Of a DNA stretch of 64,000 nt, positions 53,371 to 62,716 are shown piece by piece. Location: assembly GCA_019359395.1 (NCBI GenBank), contig JAHHHK010000039.1, forward strand, positions 1-64,000, in the 5' to 3' direction. This DNA comes from Komarekiella atlantica HA4396-MV6. Its GTDB lineage: Bacteria > Cyanobacteriota > Cyanobacteriia > Cyanobacteriales > Nostocaceae. Below the pieces are notes generated by a model. It was not told where the DNA came from. It worked only from the letters and a program-made list of their open reading frames with translations, and did not search any database. Positions within the stretch are counted from its first letter, which is position 1. Each line of letters opens with the position of its first letter. A program made the position numbers and the translations under genes.

Positions 53371-53944
53371 ATCATCGATAGGTTGGTAAAATTTAAGTAA
53401 AGTATTAAATATTATTTTTAACTAGTTGTCTGTTGCAAAAGTTTTGAGAGGTTCGTAGTAAGCACTTTAGTTGGCGATGGCTGGATCCTCAACTTCTTTA
53501 AGAAGTCGGGGATCTAATAGCCCAGGAACAACCTAGTCAATTGTCAACAATTAATAACAAATATAAAACACTGATTGGATTATATTAATCTATTGAATTT
53601 ATATCATCAAATAGACCTTTGAAATTGCTTATAGTACTTTTTAATTAAACATACTGATTTGATCATACTTAAAATGGCACACCTAATAATCAATATTAAC
53701 TTCAGTAATCAAACTGAGTATTAGCAAATTATCTAAATTCTGCCCAAACAGGCTTGTATATTGATCAAATATTTGAAAGAATCATCAAAAGCGCTAAATT
53801 TTTAATTGTCAGTCCTGACTCCTGAATCCTGAGTTTTTAGCGGAGTAATGGCGTCATGGGGCAACAGGTTGAATTTTTCTTCTTTTATATATACCCTCTG
53901 TTCATTATTTTCCAGCAAAGTCTAAAGCTTATTCTCACATCACA
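53371..53944. other. AT-rich intergenic region with hairpin
   Basis: A 574-bp spacer. A hairpin at 53484-53514 (GATCCTCAACTTCTT against AAGAAGTCGGGGATC) resembles a common cyanobacterial dispersed palindrome and could terminate the preceding gene. The remainder is AT-rich promoter-like DNA. Confidence 0.45.
53484..53514. repeat. Palindrome, possible terminator
   Basis: The arms GATCC..AACTTCTT and AAGAAGT..GGGATC pair with two mismatches. It is located about 115 bp after the small membrane protein gene. Confidence 0.5.
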
Positions 53945-56272
53945 ATGAAATACCAAGTACTAGATCGGATTTTTAATAAACCTTCCTTTCCACGTAAATT
54001 TGAACGCTTGGAACTGGATGATAATTTCTGCATCGTAGATACATCCGAGCAAGTACAACGGTTTGCTGATCGCCCCAAAGAAGTGATGCTAGGAAAAGAT
54101 GTTCGACTAAGTTTTCCTGAGTTTATTGGACTTGAAGATATTCTAAAATCTATTCTACAAGGAAAACAGGAACTATTTGAATTACAAGGTATTGGACGAT
54201 GTAATGATGAATTCAATGTATATATGGATATATATATCATCGGCGAACAGGATGCAAAGGAATTTGATAATAGATTAATCATCCTAATTGAGGATGTTAC
54301 TGACAGAATGGCTTTACAACAAAAGTTAGCACAACGAGCCAATGAAGCACGTATGCTATCAAGTGCTTTAATGTCATATAAAAATTATATGGATAAAGTT
54401 ATCCTTTCAATGGCAGATGCTTTATTGGTAACAAATAGTTTAGGAAAAATAAAAAAAGTAAATCATGCGGCCCAAAAGTTATTTGGTTTTCATGAAGAAG
54501 AATTAATTAATCAACCAATATCGCTGATAATTGATGATGAGCAAGGATTAATAAAAGTAATTCAACAATATGCTTCTTTTAAAAAATACTCTCAAAATTT
54601 AGAGCTAGTTTGTAGAACAAAAGCTAAAGAAAAATTATTAGTTGCTTTTTCCTGTTCAGTGATTCAAAAAAAAATAGAAGGCTTAGAAGATATTGTTTAC
54701 ATTGGTCGAGATATTACTACTCGTTTAAATCGTGAACAGCGTACTTATGCTCAGTACAGCATAACTCGTATATTATCAGAATCCCAAAGCATAAAACAGG
54801 CTATTACGCAAATTATACAATCAATTTGTCAAAGTTTAGGATGGGATTTAGGTGAACTTTGGACACCGAATCAATACATCAGTAAATCAGTTCCAGAGCA
54901 CAGTATTAATGCAATACTCAGGTGTGTAGAAATCTGGTCAAGTCGAATAATTTCTGTTCGAGAGTTCAAAGCAATTACCTGGCAAACTACCTATACTCCT
55001 GGTATTGGTTTGCCTGGTCGGATTTGGACACGGCGTTCTCCCCTTTGGATTAGCGATATCACAGAAGATGGTGACTTACAGCGATCGCAATCCGCCGCCG
55101 AAGCTGGATTGCACGCAGCATTTGGCTTCCCCATCCTAGATGATCATGAAATCTTAGGGGTGATGGTTTTCTTTAGTCGAGAGATACAACGAAAAGATAC
55201 AGACTTATTACAAATGATGGGTTCTATTGGTAGCCAAATTGCCCAGTTTATCAAGCGCAAACAAGCAGAAGATGCCCTTGTAGAAAGTGAAGAAAGATAT
55301 CGAGATTTATTTGAAAATGCCAATGACTTAATTCAATGTGTTAATGCATCTGGTCATTTTTTATATGTCAATCGTGCATGGCGAGAAACTTTGGGATATA
55401 GCGAAGCTGAAATTAGTCAAATGAATCTCTTTGATATCATACATCCCCATTTTCAACAGCGTTGTCGTCAAAAATTTTATCGTTTGCTTGCAGGTGAAAA
55501 ACTGGAACAAGTTCAAACTGCATTCCTTACCAAAGATGGCCAAACAATTTTTCTAGAAGGTAACATGAACTGTAAATTTATAGAAGGTCATCCAGTTGTT
55601 ACTCGTGGCATTTTTCGCAACATTACCCAGCGACTAGCAGCAAAGGAAGTACTACATTATCAACAACAACAAACTGAACGCTTGTTGTTGAATATTTTGC
55701 CACCGCAAATCGACCATCGCTTGAAAGAACAACCAGGTAGTATTGCTGAAGATTTTGCTGATGTCACAGTTTTGTTTGCAGATATCATTGGCTTGACTGA
55801 TATTGCTGCTTCTATGAGTGCGATTCAACTGGTAAACTTACTCAATTCAATTTTCTCAGCCTTTGATCGCCTTACTGAACAGTATGGTTTAGAGAAAATC
55901 AAGACTATTGAGGATGGTTATATGGTAGTAAGTGAGCATACCCAAGCGATCGCCCAAATAGCGCTACACATGCAACAAGCGATCGCTCTATTCAATGCCG
56001 AGAATCACCAAAGCTTCAGCATCCGCATTGGTATCCATCGCGGTATCGTCGCAGATAGAGTAATTAAACCAGTAAATAATACTAATAGTACACGTGAAAA
56101 CCTTATGGAAATTGCTAAATACGTAGAATCTCAAGGAATTGCCAACAAAATTCAGGTAACAGAAAGTACTTATAGACGCTTGCGTGACGGATTTTTCTTT
56201 GAAAAGCAAGGCGAAATTGAAGTTAAAGGTAAAGGAAAAATCACAACTTATCTGTTGGTTGAACAGAAGTGA
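53945..56272 (+). CDS. PAS-PAS-GAF-PAS protein with degenerate class III nucleotide cyclase domain
   Basis: 775 residues. PAS-like (about 20-120), PAS (150-265), GAF (270-435), PAS (445-565), a helical linker (LLLNILPPQIDHRLKEQ), then a cyclase homology domain (590-775). Metal-binding aspartates D613 (FADIIGLTDIA) and D657 (KTIEDGYMV) and the ATP-selecting lysine K653 are present. The second half of the site is not: in ENLMEIAKYVESQG the conserved Asp, transition-state Asn and Arg are replaced (S715, E722, Y726). Cyclase activity is therefore doubtful. It may bind nucleotide or pair with another cyclase. It is monocistronic, with a terminator-like hairpin after it. Confidence 0.8.
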   Translation: MKYQVLDRIFNKPSFPRKFERLELDDNFCIVDTSEQVQRFADRPKEVMLGKDVRLSFPEFIGLEDILKSILQGKQELFELQGIGRCNDEFNVYMDIYIIGEQDAKEFDNRLIILIEDVTDRMALQQKLAQRANEARMLSSALMSYKNYMDKVILSMADALLVTNSLGKIKKVNHAAQKLFGFHEEELINQPISLIIDDEQGLIKVIQQYASFKKYSQNLELVCRTKAKEKLLVAFSCSVIQKKIEGLEDIVYIGRDITTRLNREQRTYAQYSITRILSESQSIKQAITQIIQSICQSLGWDLGELWTPNQYISKSVPEHSINAILRCVEIWSSRIISVREFKAITWQTTYTPGIGLPGRIWTRRSPLWISDITEDGDLQRSQSAAEAGLHAAFGFPILDDHEILGVMVFFSREIQRKDTDLLQMMGSIGSQIAQFIKRKQAEDALVESEERYRDLFENANDLIQCVNASGHFLYVNRAWRETLGYSEAEISQMNLFDIIHPHFQQRCRQKFYRLLAGEKLEQVQTAFLTKDGQTIFLEGNMNCKFIEGHPVVTRGIFRNITQRLAAKEVLHYQQQQTERLLLNILPPQIDHRLKEQPGSIAEDFADVTVLFADIIGLTDIAASMSAIQLVNLLNSIFSAFDRLTEQYGLEKIKTIEDGYMVVSEHTQAIAQIALHMQQAIALFNAENHQSFSIRIGIHRGIVADRVIKPVNNTNSTRENLMEIAKYVESQGIANKIQVTESTYRRLRDGFFFEKQGEIEVKGKGKITTYLLVEQK

Positions 56273-56403
56273 ATAGGGCAGGGGAACAGAGGGGCAGAGG
56301 GGACAATAAGAAAACTATTGACTTTTAACCCTTGACTCTTGTAAAGACGCGATTAATCGCGTCTCTTGACTCAGCACTTAGCTCTATAAACTTTTGCCAA
56401 AGG

Positions 56404-56433
56404 CATACCCGACAAAAATAGTCGGGTATGTTT
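56404..56433 (+). terminator. Terminator-like hairpin between cyclase-like gene and thrC
   Basis: CATACCCGAC pairs perfectly with GTCGGGTATG, followed by TTT. The loop is AAAAATA. It separates the sensor gene from thrC. Confidence 0.65.
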
Positions 56434-56498
56434 GACTAGTATTTTGGCTCATGTTACTATCAGGCGACAGCCGACGGACAAACAGGGAAAGCTAGTTT

Positions 56499-57803
56499 AT
56501 GACTCAAGCAGTAACGACCCAAAACCAAACGACCACTGCTACCTTTCAAGCCTTGAAGTGTAAGGAATGTGGCGCGGAATATGAACTCAAAGCCAGCAAT
56601 GTTTGTGAGTTATGCTTTGGGCCGTTAGAAGTTAAGTATGACTACAATGCTCTACGTCTGACCGTCACTCGTGAAACAATCCAAGCCGGGCCGAATTCTA
56701 TTTGGCGCTATCGTCCCTTTTTGCCTGTTGCAACTGATAATGTTATAGATGTGGGAACAGGTATGACTCCCTTGGTTCGTTCCCACCGCCTCGCCCGTCG
56801 CCTGGGTTTAAACAAGCTTTATATAAAAAATGATGCCGTCAACATGCCCACCCTCAGCTTTAAGGATCGAGTGGTGTCAGTCGCCCTCACCCGTGCGCGA
56901 GAGTTGGGTTTTTCCACGGTTTCTTGTGCTAGCACAGGTAACTTGGCAAATTCTACAGCTGCCATTGCCGCTCACGCCGGTTTAGACTGCTGTGTTTTTA
57001 TCCCCGCAGATTTGGAAGCTGGTAAAGTTTTAGGTAGCTTGATATATAGTCCTACTCTCATGTCTGTGAAGGGCAACTATGATCAAGTAAATCGCCTCTG
57101 TTCCGAAGTTGCCAATACATACGGATGGGGTTTTGTCAATATTAATCTGCGTCCTTACTACTCTGAAGGTTCTAAGACACTGGGCTTTGAAGTTGCAGAA
57201 CAACTGGGTTGGCAGCTACCTGACCATATTGTTGCTCCTTTAGCTTCCGGTTCGCTCTTTACCAAAATTTACAAGGGTTTCCAAGAGTTTGTCGAAGTTG
57301 GTTTGGTAGAAGGTAAAAATGTCCGTTTCAGCGGTGCTCAAGCCGAAGGCTGTTCCCCCATCGCCCAAGCATTTAAAGAAAATAGCGACTTTATCAAACC
57401 AGTAAAACCGAATACAATTGCTAAGTCGATCGCGATCGGTAATCCAGCAGATGGTATTTATGCTGTAGAGATAGCGAAGAAAACTAACGGTAATATTGAA
57501 TCAGTCAATGATGCAGAAATTATTGAAGGCATCAAGCTGCTGGCAGAAACCGAAGGCATCTTTACAGAAACGGCTGGTGGTACAACTGTTGCTGTGCTGA
57601 AAAAATTGGTAGAAGCTGGCAAGATTGATCCAGATGAAACTACCGTGGTTTACATCACTGGCAATGGTTTGAAAACCCAAGAAGCAGTCCAAGGCTATAT
57701 TGGCGAACCTTTGACAATTGACGCCAAACTCGATAGTTTTGAACGTGCCCTAGAGCGATCGCGTACACTAGATCGCTTGGAATGGCAACAAGTCCTTGTT
57801 TAG
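56499..57803 (+). CDS. thrC: Threonine synthase
   Basis: 434 residues. An N-terminal zinc ribbon (LKCKECGAEYELK, CELCFGPLEV) precedes the fold-type II PLP enzyme. The PLP lysine lies in MPTLSFKDRVVSVAL, and SCASTGNLANSTAA is the phosphate loop. ETAGGTTVAVLKKLVEAG and ITGNGLKTQEAV are typical of class I threonine synthases. It converts O-phosphohomoserine to threonine. It is followed, after a 338-bp repeat-rich gap, by a MoaD-like gene on the same strand. Confidence 0.95.
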   Translation: MTQAVTTQNQTTTATFQALKCKECGAEYELKASNVCELCFGPLEVKYDYNALRLTVTRETIQAGPNSIWRYRPFLPVATDNVIDVGTGMTPLVRSHRLARRLGLNKLYIKNDAVNMPTLSFKDRVVSVALTRARELGFSTVSCASTGNLANSTAAIAAHAGLDCCVFIPADLEAGKVLGSLIYSPTLMSVKGNYDQVNRLCSEVANTYGWGFVNINLRPYYSEGSKTLGFEVAEQLGWQLPDHIVAPLASGSLFTKIYKGFQEFVEVGLVEGKNVRFSGAQAEGCSPIAQAFKENSDFIKPVKPNTIAKSIAIGNPADGIYAVEIAKKTNGNIESVNDAEIIEGIKLLAETEGIFTETAGGTTVAVLKKLVEAGKIDPDETTVVYITGNGLKTQEAVQGYIGEPLTIDAKLDSFERALERSRTLDRLEWQQVLV

Positions 57804-58141
57804 TCTTTTGTCACTTGTCCCCGTTCGCGCAGCGTCTCCTTTAGGAGAAGTTCTGATGCCTGTCTTGAAAAGTTTCCTACGGCGGGAAACCCCGAAGTTC
57901 TGATCGCCGGACGCCGGCGCTCAGACTTCTCTCCGCCTACAGAACTTTTCGCTGCGGCGGGCTGCGCCAACGGATAGCGCAGCGTAAAGCCTGCGGCATG
58001 GCTACGCTTAGAGCGAATCTTCGCCCAAGGGGCGACGCTAAGAGCGAACGAGCGTCGGAAGCCTCCGCTCAGACTTCTCTCTTTGTCAAAACCAAGGACA
58101 GAAGACAAGTTTCTACTCATCACTCTTAAATTTCCACTTCT
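57804..58141. repeat. GC-rich hairpin repeat between thrC and the MoaD-like gene
   Basis: The gap is filled with palindromic pieces: TCTCCTTTAGGAGA, GCCGGACGCCGGC, GCCTGCGGCATGGCTACGCT (shared with the 31171 and 37878 repeats), and CGCTCAGACTTCTCTC twice. It is a mosaic of dispersed repeats and has no gene. Confidence 0.7.
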
Positions 58142-58417
58142 ATGGCTATAACAGTTTTAGTTCCTACTGCACTTCAAAATTTTACTAATAATCAAGCTAC
58201 CCTAGAATGTAGTGGTAGCAACATTGCTGAATTGTTGGACTCATTAGAACAAAGCTTTCCTGGAATTAAATCGCGGTTGTGCGATGAAGCCGGAAAGCCC
58301 CGCCGATTTCTAAATTTGTACCTTAATAGCGAAGATATCCGCTTTTTGGAAGGGACAGATACACCTCTAAAAGATGGCGATGAAGTAAGTATTGTCCCTG
58401 CTGTTGCAGGTGGTTAA
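58142..58417 (+). CDS. MoaD/ThiS-like sulfur carrier protein
   Basis: 91 residues with a ubiquitin-like fold: [53 protein letters not shown] and [14 protein letters not shown]. The terminal Gly-Gly is the adenylation/thiocarboxylation site of this family. Neighbouring thrC suggests the MoaD-like subgroup linked to amino-acid metabolism (CysO-type), but molybdopterin use with MoaE at 27.4 kb is possible. It is on the same strand as thrC and the aldolase. Confidence 0.88.
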   Translation: MAITVLVPTALQNFTNNQATLECSGSNIAELLDSLEQSFPGIKSRLCDEAGKPRRFLNLYLNSEDIRFLEGTDTPLKDGDEVSIVPAVAGG

Positions 58418-58526
58418 TACAAAGAAAATTTAATTTAGAAAATAAAATTTATTAGCTTGCCGTTAGGGGAACGACAATTACTTGCCGTGCCCCTATCTTG
58501 TTATTATGGGGACAAAAATAGAGATT

Positions 58527-59594
58527 ATGAGTAGCCTCTCAGAACAGTTTGCAAGTGATAATTCTTCTGGTATTTGTCCTGAAGCATTGGAATACATGAT
58601 TATAGCTAATCAAGGCAGTGTTCTGGCCTATGGCAATGATGAATGGACTCAAAAAACAACAGATTATTTTCGAGAACTATTTGAAATTGATTGCGAAGTA
58701 TTTTTTGCCTTTAACGGTACAGCAGCAAATTCTTTATCTTTAGCGGCACTCTGTCAGTCTTATCACAGCGTTATTTGTCATGAAACAGCGCACATAGAAA
58801 CAGATGAATGTGGCGCACCCGAATTTGCTTCTAATGGTTCTAAACTCCTACTTGCTCAGGGTAAAAATGGCAAGTTAACATCACAAAATATAGAGGCAAT
58901 TGTAACTAAACGTACTGATATTCATTATCCAAAACCTAAAGTTATTAGTATTACTCAATCAACTGAATTAGGAACTTTATATTCTATTGAAGAACTTGTT
59001 GGTATTAAAGAAGTTGCAAAAAAGCATAACTTAAAAATTCACATGGATGGTGCTCGTTTTGCAAATGCAGTTGCAGCTATGAATAAAAGTCCTGCTGAAA
59101 TTACTTGGAAAACTGGGATTGATGTATTGTGTTTCTGCGGGACAAAGAATGGAATGGCATTAGGTGAAGCTATTATTTTCTTTAACAAAGCCTTAGCAGA
59201 AGATTTTGATTATCGGTGTAAACAAGCAGGTCAATTAGCCTCAAAAATGCGGTTTATCTCCGCTCCGTGGTTGGGTTTGTTGGAAACTGGCGCGTGGTTA
59301 AAAAATGCTAGACATGCCAATCAATGCGCTGAATATCTAGAAAATCAACTATTAAATATAGAAGGCATTGAAATCATGTTTCCTAGAGAAGCAAATGCGG
59401 TATTTGTTAAGTTACCTGAGCCTGTAATTCACAGTTTAAAAGCAAAGAATTGGCAATTTTATACTTTTATTGGTGTGGGAGGAGTGCGTTTTATGTGTTC
59501 TTGGAACACAACTCAATCTAGAATTGATGAATTGATTGGTGATATTAAGAACGCAATTATTGACAGCGATACAATAAAATTTGATGATTTTTGA
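58527..59594 (+). CDS. Threonine aldolase / beta-eliminating lyase family PLP enzyme
   Basis: 355 residues from the ATG at 58527; an upstream ATG at 58482 would add 15 residues unlike the family start. FASDNSSGICPEALEYMIIAN, YGNDEWTQKTTDYF, CHETAHIETDECGAPEF, HMDGARFANAV and CFCGTKNGMALGEAI (with the PLP lysine after GT) fit low-specificity L-threonine aldolases. It would split threonine into glycine and acetaldehyde. It follows the thrC/MoaD-like pair. Its stop overlaps the start region of the broken Uma2 gene by a few bases at most. Confidence 0.88.
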   Translation: MSSLSEQFASDNSSGICPEALEYMIIANQGSVLAYGNDEWTQKTTDYFRELFEIDCEVFFAFNGTAANSLSLAALCQSYHSVICHETAHIETDECGAPEFASNGSKLLLAQGKNGKLTSQNIEAIVTKRTDIHYPKPKVISITQSTELGTLYSIEELVGIKEVAKKHNLKIHMDGARFANAVAAMNKSPAEITWKTGIDVLCFCGTKNGMALGEAIIFFNKALAEDFDYRCKQAGQLASKMRFISAPWLGLLETGAWLKNARHANQCAEYLENQLLNIEGIEIMFPREANAVFVKLPEPVIHSLKAKNWQFYTFIGVGGVRFMCSWNTTQSRIDELIGDIKNAIIDSDTIKFDDF

Positions 59595-59602
59595 GAACAG
59601 CA

Positions 59603-60180
59603 ATGGTTCAAGTAACGGAATATCTTCACAACGTTGAAGAACAACGGGTAGTCTTGCCTAACGTTACCTGGCGGCAGTACGAAAACTTATTAGCAACTCT
59701 TGGGGATTATCCTGGATTACGGCTCATCTACCTTGAGGGAACTTTAGAAATCTTTATGCCCTCTGCTGAACATAAAATGCTCAAAAAGCTCATTGCGAGG
59801 CTCGTAGAACGTTATGCAGAGGAGATTGATATTTCTTTACATGGCTATGGCTCAACCACTTTTCGACGTGAAGCTAAGGCGCGAGGACTAGAACCTGACG
59901 AATGTTATTGTGTGGATACTCTCAAAGAACTACCAGATTTTGCTATTGAAGTTAATTTGACGAGTAAAGGAGTGGATAAATGAGCTGTCTACAAAGGGCT
60001 TGGTATTCCAGAAGTTTTGATTTGGCAGAATAACCAGCTAACCCTTTATGATCTGCGTGAAGCTAACTATCGGGAAGTTGTTCGTAGCCAGTTCTTTCCA
60101 TAGCACAATACATTAGACCACAAGAAAAACCACAAGCAATCAAAGAATTTCTTCGCGCTATTCACTCAGAGAAAAACTAA
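59603..60180 (+). pseudogene. Broken Uma2-family (DUF820) endonuclease-like gene
   Basis: NVTWRQYENLLATLGDYPGL, YLEGTLEIFMPSAEHKMLKK and ELPDFAIEVNLTSKGVDK are Uma2 motifs from the PD-(D/E)xK fold. A TGA at 59981-59983 then interrupts the frame; the same frame resumes AVYKGLGIPEVLIWQNNQLT and VRSQFFP before TAG at 60101. The true C-terminus, IAQYIRPQEKPQAIKEFLRA, lies in another frame up to 60180. So there is one nonsense codon plus a small frameshifting deletion near 60100. The catalytic aspartate/glutamate segment before the stop is complete. Confidence 0.8.
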
Positions 60181-60196
60181 TGTCTTTCTCGAAGCT

Positions 60197-60601
60197 TCAA
60201 AGGTGTCGGATTTCTTTTGGTGAATTTTCCCAATCGTTATTGCATCCGTCGGCATATCTAATCGGAGCGGAAATAAGTTCCTGCGGCTCTACGTTGTCCA
60301 ACGAAGCAAGCTGAACCGCTACATAATAACCGCCAATCTCCTCAACGTATCCACGTGCGAATGACCGCACGCCGCAGTGGCGACAAAATAGGTGATGCCC
60401 AATCTTCGGGCCAAACTGGTAGTCATTCAACTCGCTTTCTCCCGCAAGTAACCGAAACTCGTCCGGCTTGATAATTGCGTTCCAGTTCCGGGTTTTGGTG
60501 CAAATGGAACAATTACACTTGTTAGTTCCAGTACTTAAATCGATGTCGGTCTCAAAGCTAACCGCACTGCAGTGGCAGCTGCCTGTGTATGTTTTCTTCA
60601 T
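60197..60601 (-). CDS. GFA-family zinc protein (CENP-V/Gfa-like)
   Basis: 134 residues. YTGSCHCSAVSFETDIDL, NKCNCSICTKTRNW and HLFCRHCGVRSFARGYV provide the cysteine pairs for two zinc ions in the GFA/CENP-V family. Members include glutathione-dependent formaldehyde-activating enzymes, but most have unknown substrates. It is monocistronic, convergent with the broken Uma2 gene. Confidence 0.9.
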   Translation of the reverse strand: MKKTYTGSCHCSAVSFETDIDLSTGTNKCNCSICTKTRNWNAIIKPDEFRLLAGESELNDYQFGPKIGHHLFCRHCGVRSFARGYVEEIGGYYVAVQLASLDNVEPQELISAPIRYADGCNNDWENSPKEIRHL

Positions 60602-60954
60602 TTAAAACCTCCAATTTTATAACCACCACGATTGGAACAGTGGTGCCTAATTAGTTATTAGACGGAAATTCTCTAAATATGCGCTTTAGCAAGTGAGGCT
60701 GAATCAGGCTTGCAGGCATTGGCTTTCATAATAGATAATATTCAATATTCAATATTCAGACATTGTACAGAAATTCTTCGTATATTTTTCCTGTATTAAG
60801 TAAATATACGGTTTTTTTTAATGAGGATTTATGGCGAGCAAATGATAAATATAATTCGCTAGCATTCGCCATACTCTAGTATGTCAAAATGAAAATACCC
60901 GATACTCAAGGTGAGCGATCGCGCTTAAAGCTAGACAAAGGATTAACCTGAGCA
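60602..60954. other. AT-rich intergenic region
   Basis: A 353-bp spacer between divergent genes; it contains TAATATTCAATATTCAATATTC short repeats (quoted as ATTCAATATTCAATATTC) and a HIP1 site near 60916. No gene or hairpin of note was seen. Confidence 0.35.
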
Positions 60955-61611
60955 ATGGCAGAAGCAAAAAATCATAATGAAGCTGGTGAAGTGGCTCCCA
61001 GCACTGTTGACAAGCAGGCTCCCAGTGTTGCTGAAGAACACGCTCCTAGTACAGACTCACCCGAAGCGACAGACCTTCCTACTGCCAACGCGCCAGACCC
61101 GGAAGCCGCGAACCCAGAAACTAACCCCAATGCTGCAAAACCCGCTGCACCCCCCAAACGAGAAAAACCCGCAGCCGCAGCTAAAGATGCAGCAGGCGAA
61201 AAACCCGCCGCGAAAGCTGCAAAAAAAGAAAAAGCCCCAACTGTTGAAGATAAGCCTTTTGTGGAGTTTATCCAGCAAGACTACTTGCCAGCTTTACAAA
61301 AAGCGATCGCTCAGCAAGGTGTGCAAGACTTAGAAGTATCTTTTGCTAAGCAAAAAGTACCGATCACTGGTTTTGAATCAGCTGAAGAATACTGGCAAAT
61401 TATCGGCAGTTGGGAAAAGGGTCTGCGTCAGTTTAACCTGTATTTCCCCGACGAAGATATTCAGGGCAAAAAGGGATTTTCCTGTAATGAAGGCAAAAAA
61501 CCTAGCACTCTTGAGTCGTTCTTAATCGATGAGCGAAAAATTACACTTGACCTGCTGGTATTTGGTTTAGTACAGCGCTTGAACGGTCAAAAGTGGCTAG
61601 GTAGAAATTAG
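60955..61611 (+). CDS. DUF2996 protein
   Basis: 218 residues. Residues 1-95 are low-complexity, rich in Ala, Pro, Glu and Lys (AAPPKREKPAAAAKD), and probably disordered. The C-terminal 120 residues form the DUF2996 domain found in cyanobacteria and plastid lineages: FVEFIQQDYLPALQKAIAQQ, EEYWQIIGSWEKGLRQFNLY and LVFGLVQRLNGQKWLGRN. Function unknown; stress or photosynthesis roles have been suggested only by distribution. It is convergent with the TM2 gene, 10 bp apart. Confidence 0.85.
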   Translation: MAEAKNHNEAGEVAPSTVDKQAPSVAEEHAPSTDSPEATDLPTANAPDPEAANPETNPNAAKPAAPPKREKPAAAAKDAAGEKPAAKAAKKEKAPTVEDKPFVEFIQQDYLPALQKAIAQQGVQDLEVSFAKQKVPITGFESAEEYWQIIGSWEKGLRQFNLYFPDEDIQGKKGFSCNEGKKPSTLESFLIDERKITLDLLVFGLVQRLNGQKWLGRN

Positions 61612-61621
61612 TCAATAGCTA

Positions 61622-62116
61622 TTAAAGTTCGTGGAAGTGGTAGGTGACGGCTCCAGTGATGGGGTCGTTGTCTATTTTTACATAGCCTGATTTCAGCATC
61701 TCCTTAAGAGCACTCTCCACTTCTGCAAAACTTACCCCCGTTGCCTTTACACCTTGAGTAACAGTGAGAAAACCACCCTTGCTTTCTGCTGCTTCGAGCA
61801 ATTTAATCATGAGTTGGCTATCGGTTAGATGGTGGACTTGAGAAGCAACAGCAGATTGATTTAGAGGTGTACCCAAAGGAGATAAACCTGCTTTTAGCCT
61901 GAGTTTTAGTTCATACTCGTCTACCATACTAGGTACAAGGAATATATCCACCAACTGCCCTATGTATAAAAAACCAAAAGTACATAGCCACAGCAAACCC
62001 GTAAATACCTTGCCATTATATAAACGGTGCAGCCCTCCTACCCCGAAAAAACCAACTGCACAGAAAATATAAGTGATCAGAAGTCGGTCTTTACGCTGAT
62101 TGTTTTCAAGATTCAT
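61622..62116 (-). CDS. TM2-domain protein with C-terminal winged-helix-like region
   Basis: 164 residues. The TM2 domain (about 10-60) has LLITYIFCAVGFFGVGGLHR, LYNGKVFTGLLWLCTFGF and YIGQLVDIFLVPSMVDEY, with the glycine-rich helix and DxF-type motif between two membrane segments. The C-terminal part (MIKLLEAAESKGGFLTVTQG, VKATGVSFAEVESALKEML) resembles a small winged helix. A membrane-tethered sensor is possible but unproven. Confidence 0.85.
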   Translation of the reverse strand: MNLENNQRKDRLLITYIFCAVGFFGVGGLHRLYNGKVFTGLLWLCTFGFLYIGQLVDIFLVPSMVDEYELKLRLKAGLSPLGTPLNQSAVASQVHHLTDSQLMIKLLEAAESKGGFLTVTQGVKATGVSFAEVESALKEMLKSGYVKIDNDPITGAVTYHFHEL

Positions 62117-62716
62117 CTTGTTTTCAACCCCTTGGATTCGCTCTTGTAATCTAAAGATGGTTTTCCCCTACTGTTTTGTTTCATCTCAGCATGGCCAGCT
62201 AGAGTAATTAAAAGTTTTCAGAAATCATGCTAATCATAGAATAGTTATTAATTCCAAGACGCTCAACTTATGATATGATGTCGCACTTTATTTATTGTAG
62301 TAACAACGCCAAAAAATTACTGAGTTAGTAGTGTTTCAAGAGTGTGACGGGCTTATGCTACTCCACTTGACCTATGCGAAGATGACTACTAATTACCGAT
62401 TCTCGATTCCGTAAAAATTGAAGGATGTTGCAACTCTTAACGTTTAATTTAGAGTTTCTAACCTTCACCTTGGTAGACTAATTTTTATACAAATGAATTA
62501 TTGTCAACTGTTGCGCCTTGCCAGAACATTACCTTTGGCTTTCGGGTTCGGCAGTCCGGTCTTCTCCCAAAGGGAGAGGCTAGCGCCAAGGGGGTTTCCC
62601 CCATAAGAAACTGCCGTTCGCCCTACAGCCCGAAGCGGGCATCCGGCGGCGGGCGTGCCGGAGGCATCACCCGAAGGGTGAACTCAAGATAATAAAGACA
62701 AAAGAGCAATCAAGAC
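62117..62716. other. Long leader region of acsF with hairpin array
   Basis: A 600-bp spacer upstream of acsF. The first part is AT-rich; 62520-62690 is a GC-rich chain of hairpins (described separately). No ribosome site is strong: AAGAG about 15 bp before the ATG is weak. Confidence 0.5.
62563..62681 (+). repeat. Chain of five hairpins directly upstream of acsF
   Basis: Perfect stems: TCTCCC/GGGAGA (62563-62577), GGGGG/CCCCC (62590-62602), GCCCG/CGGGC (62628-62640), TCCGGC/GCCGGA (62642-62662) and TCACCC/GGGTGA (62667-62681). The loops are mostly three bases (AAA, TTT, AAG, GAA). It ends 35 bp before the acsF start codon. Confidence 0.9.

Noticed and set aside
57800-58123. 107-codon minus-strand frame between thrC and the MoaD-like gene
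   Set aside because: It spans a mosaic of hairpin repeats; composition is typical of translated repeats.
62501-62692. 63-codon frame before acsF
   Set aside because: It covers the hairpin chain and has no coding signature.
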